From assembly GCA_050014355.1 (NCBI GenBank), contig JBEKDL010000056.1:1-20819 (forward strand): a stretch of 20,819 bases of DNA, read 5' to 3'. The stretch comes from Fen-1077 sp050014355 (GTDB taxonomy: Bacteria; Chloroflexota; Dehalococcoidia; Dehalococcoidales; RBG-16-60-22). The position numbers and the translations under genes are program-made. This document shows, piece after piece, positions 20,276-20,819 of the stretch (its first letter is position 1; each line of letters begins with the position of its first letter). The notes under the pieces were generated by a model. The model searched no databases and was not told where the DNA came from. It saw only the letters and a program-made list of their open reading frames with translations.

Positions 20276-20819
20276 TGGGCAAGATTGTTATCGACCCCGT
20301 CACCAGGATTGAGGGGCATTTAAAAATAGAATGTACCGTCGAAAACGGCGTCGTCAAGGACGCGCGGGCTACCGGCAACCTCTTCCGCGGACTGGAAATC
20401 ATCCTGCGCGGCCGGGACCCGCGGGACGCCCAGATAATCGCCCAGCGTATCTGCGGCGTCTGCCCGCAGTCGCACGGCATCGCGGCAACGCTTAATCTGG
20501 ATAGCGCCTTCGGTATCAGCGGCAAAATACCGGACAACGGCCGCATTATCCGCAACCTTATCCACGGCGCCCACCTTGTCCAGGACCATATCCTGCATTT
20601 CTACCACCTGGCGGCGCTCGACTACGTCAACGTGGCCGACGTGGCCAAATACGAAGGCAACGATTCGCAGTTGAACTCGGTCAAAGACTTTATCGCCCGC
20701 GGCGAGCTGGGGCCTTTCCTCCCCCGCTATGAAGGCGATTACCGCCTGCCCCCGGCCGTTAACCAGCAGGCTGTGGCCCATTACGTCAAAGCGCTGGAAA
20801 TGCGGCGCATCGGCCATGA
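20275..20819 (+). CDS. [NiFe] hydrogenase large subunit (N-terminal part, cut by window end)
   Basis: The first 181 codons are present and open to the right edge. The protein begins GKIVIDPVTRIEGHLKIE, the standard large-subunit opening, and contains the L1 motif RICGVCPQSHG, whose two cysteines bind the Ni-Fe centre. The form CGVCPxSHG resembles group 1 and [NiFeSe] enzymes. The second pair of Ni ligands, which would show Cys or selenocysteine, lies outside. The ATG overlaps the small-subunit TAA by one base, with AAGGAGG about 8 nt upstream. It works with the small subunit in H2 oxidation or evolution; accessory and maturation genes would be expected to the right. Confidence 0.93.
   Translation, partial: MGKIVIDPVTRIEGHLKIECTVENGVVKDARATGNLFRGLEIILRGRDPRDAQIIAQRICGVCPQSHGIAATLNLDSAFGISGKIPDNGRIIRNLIHGAHLVQDHILHFYHLAALDYVNVADVAKYEGNDSQLNSVKDFIARGELGPFLPRYEGDYRLPPAVNQQAVAHYVKALEMRRIGH

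Overview
The window reads as a chromosomal segment of an anaerobic or oxygen-tolerant bacterium. My best guess is an uncultured member of the Dehalococcoidia (Chloroflexota). That guess rests on gene content (flavodiiron protein plus SOD, an aconitase-family pair beside isocitrate dehydrogenase, [NiFe] hydrogenase, a short sulfite-oxidase-like protein) and on the intergenic palindromic repeats; no rRNA or other marker is present to prove it. Shine-Dalgarno sites are common, TTG and GTG starts occur, and most genes are G+C-rich. One two-gene island (13.2-15.1 kb) is conspicuously A+T-rich.

Layout. At the left edge is the 3' end of purQ (+), convergent with nusB-acpP (-). An oxygen-stress operon follows on the minus strand: flavodiiron protein, an unknown 81-aa protein, Fe/Mn superoxide dismutase and an 80-aa two-helix membrane protein. 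It is preceded by a promoter with a perfect 9+9 bp palindrome over its -35 region. Further minus-strand genes are a GlcF-type iron-sulfur protein, a HIT protein, a PPOX-family flavoprotein, isocitrate dehydrogenase, the two subunits of an aconitase/isopropylmalate-dehydratase enzyme, an acyl-CoA carboxyltransferase and a sulfite-oxidase-like molybdoprotein. At 11.3 kb the direction switches to plus: folP-folK-queD, then an A+T-rich type II restriction-modification pair (N4-cytosine-type methyltransferase and an XcyI-like PD-(D/E)XK endonuclease) and a host-like HNH nuclease gene. The minus-strand operon lysA-holB-ricT follows. At the right edge a plus-strand [NiFe] hydrogenase operon begins; its large subunit is cut by the window end.

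How the genes work together. The first operon looks like a detoxification unit for superoxide and for O2 or NO. The aconitase-like pair and isocitrate dehydrogenase form the oxidative citrate-to-2-oxoglutarate branch, probably for glutamate synthesis. folP-folK supply folate, and the PTPS-family gene beside them is a QueD by its active-site motif. lysA serves lysine or diaminopimelate metabolism. holB-ricT is a neighbourhood also seen in Firmicutes.

The most notable non-coding content is three intergenic composite elements of about 100-116 bp built from two interchangeable half types around a shared centre, and several short CCCTTT/AAAGGG-type hairpins, three of them in tandem. No tRNA, rRNA, CRISPR array, transposase or prophage gene was seen. 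The best candidates for undescribed biology are the two small unknown proteins in the oxygen-stress operon, the modular repeats, and an in-frame tandem duplication in the normally invariant N-terminal motif of isocitrate dehydrogenase.
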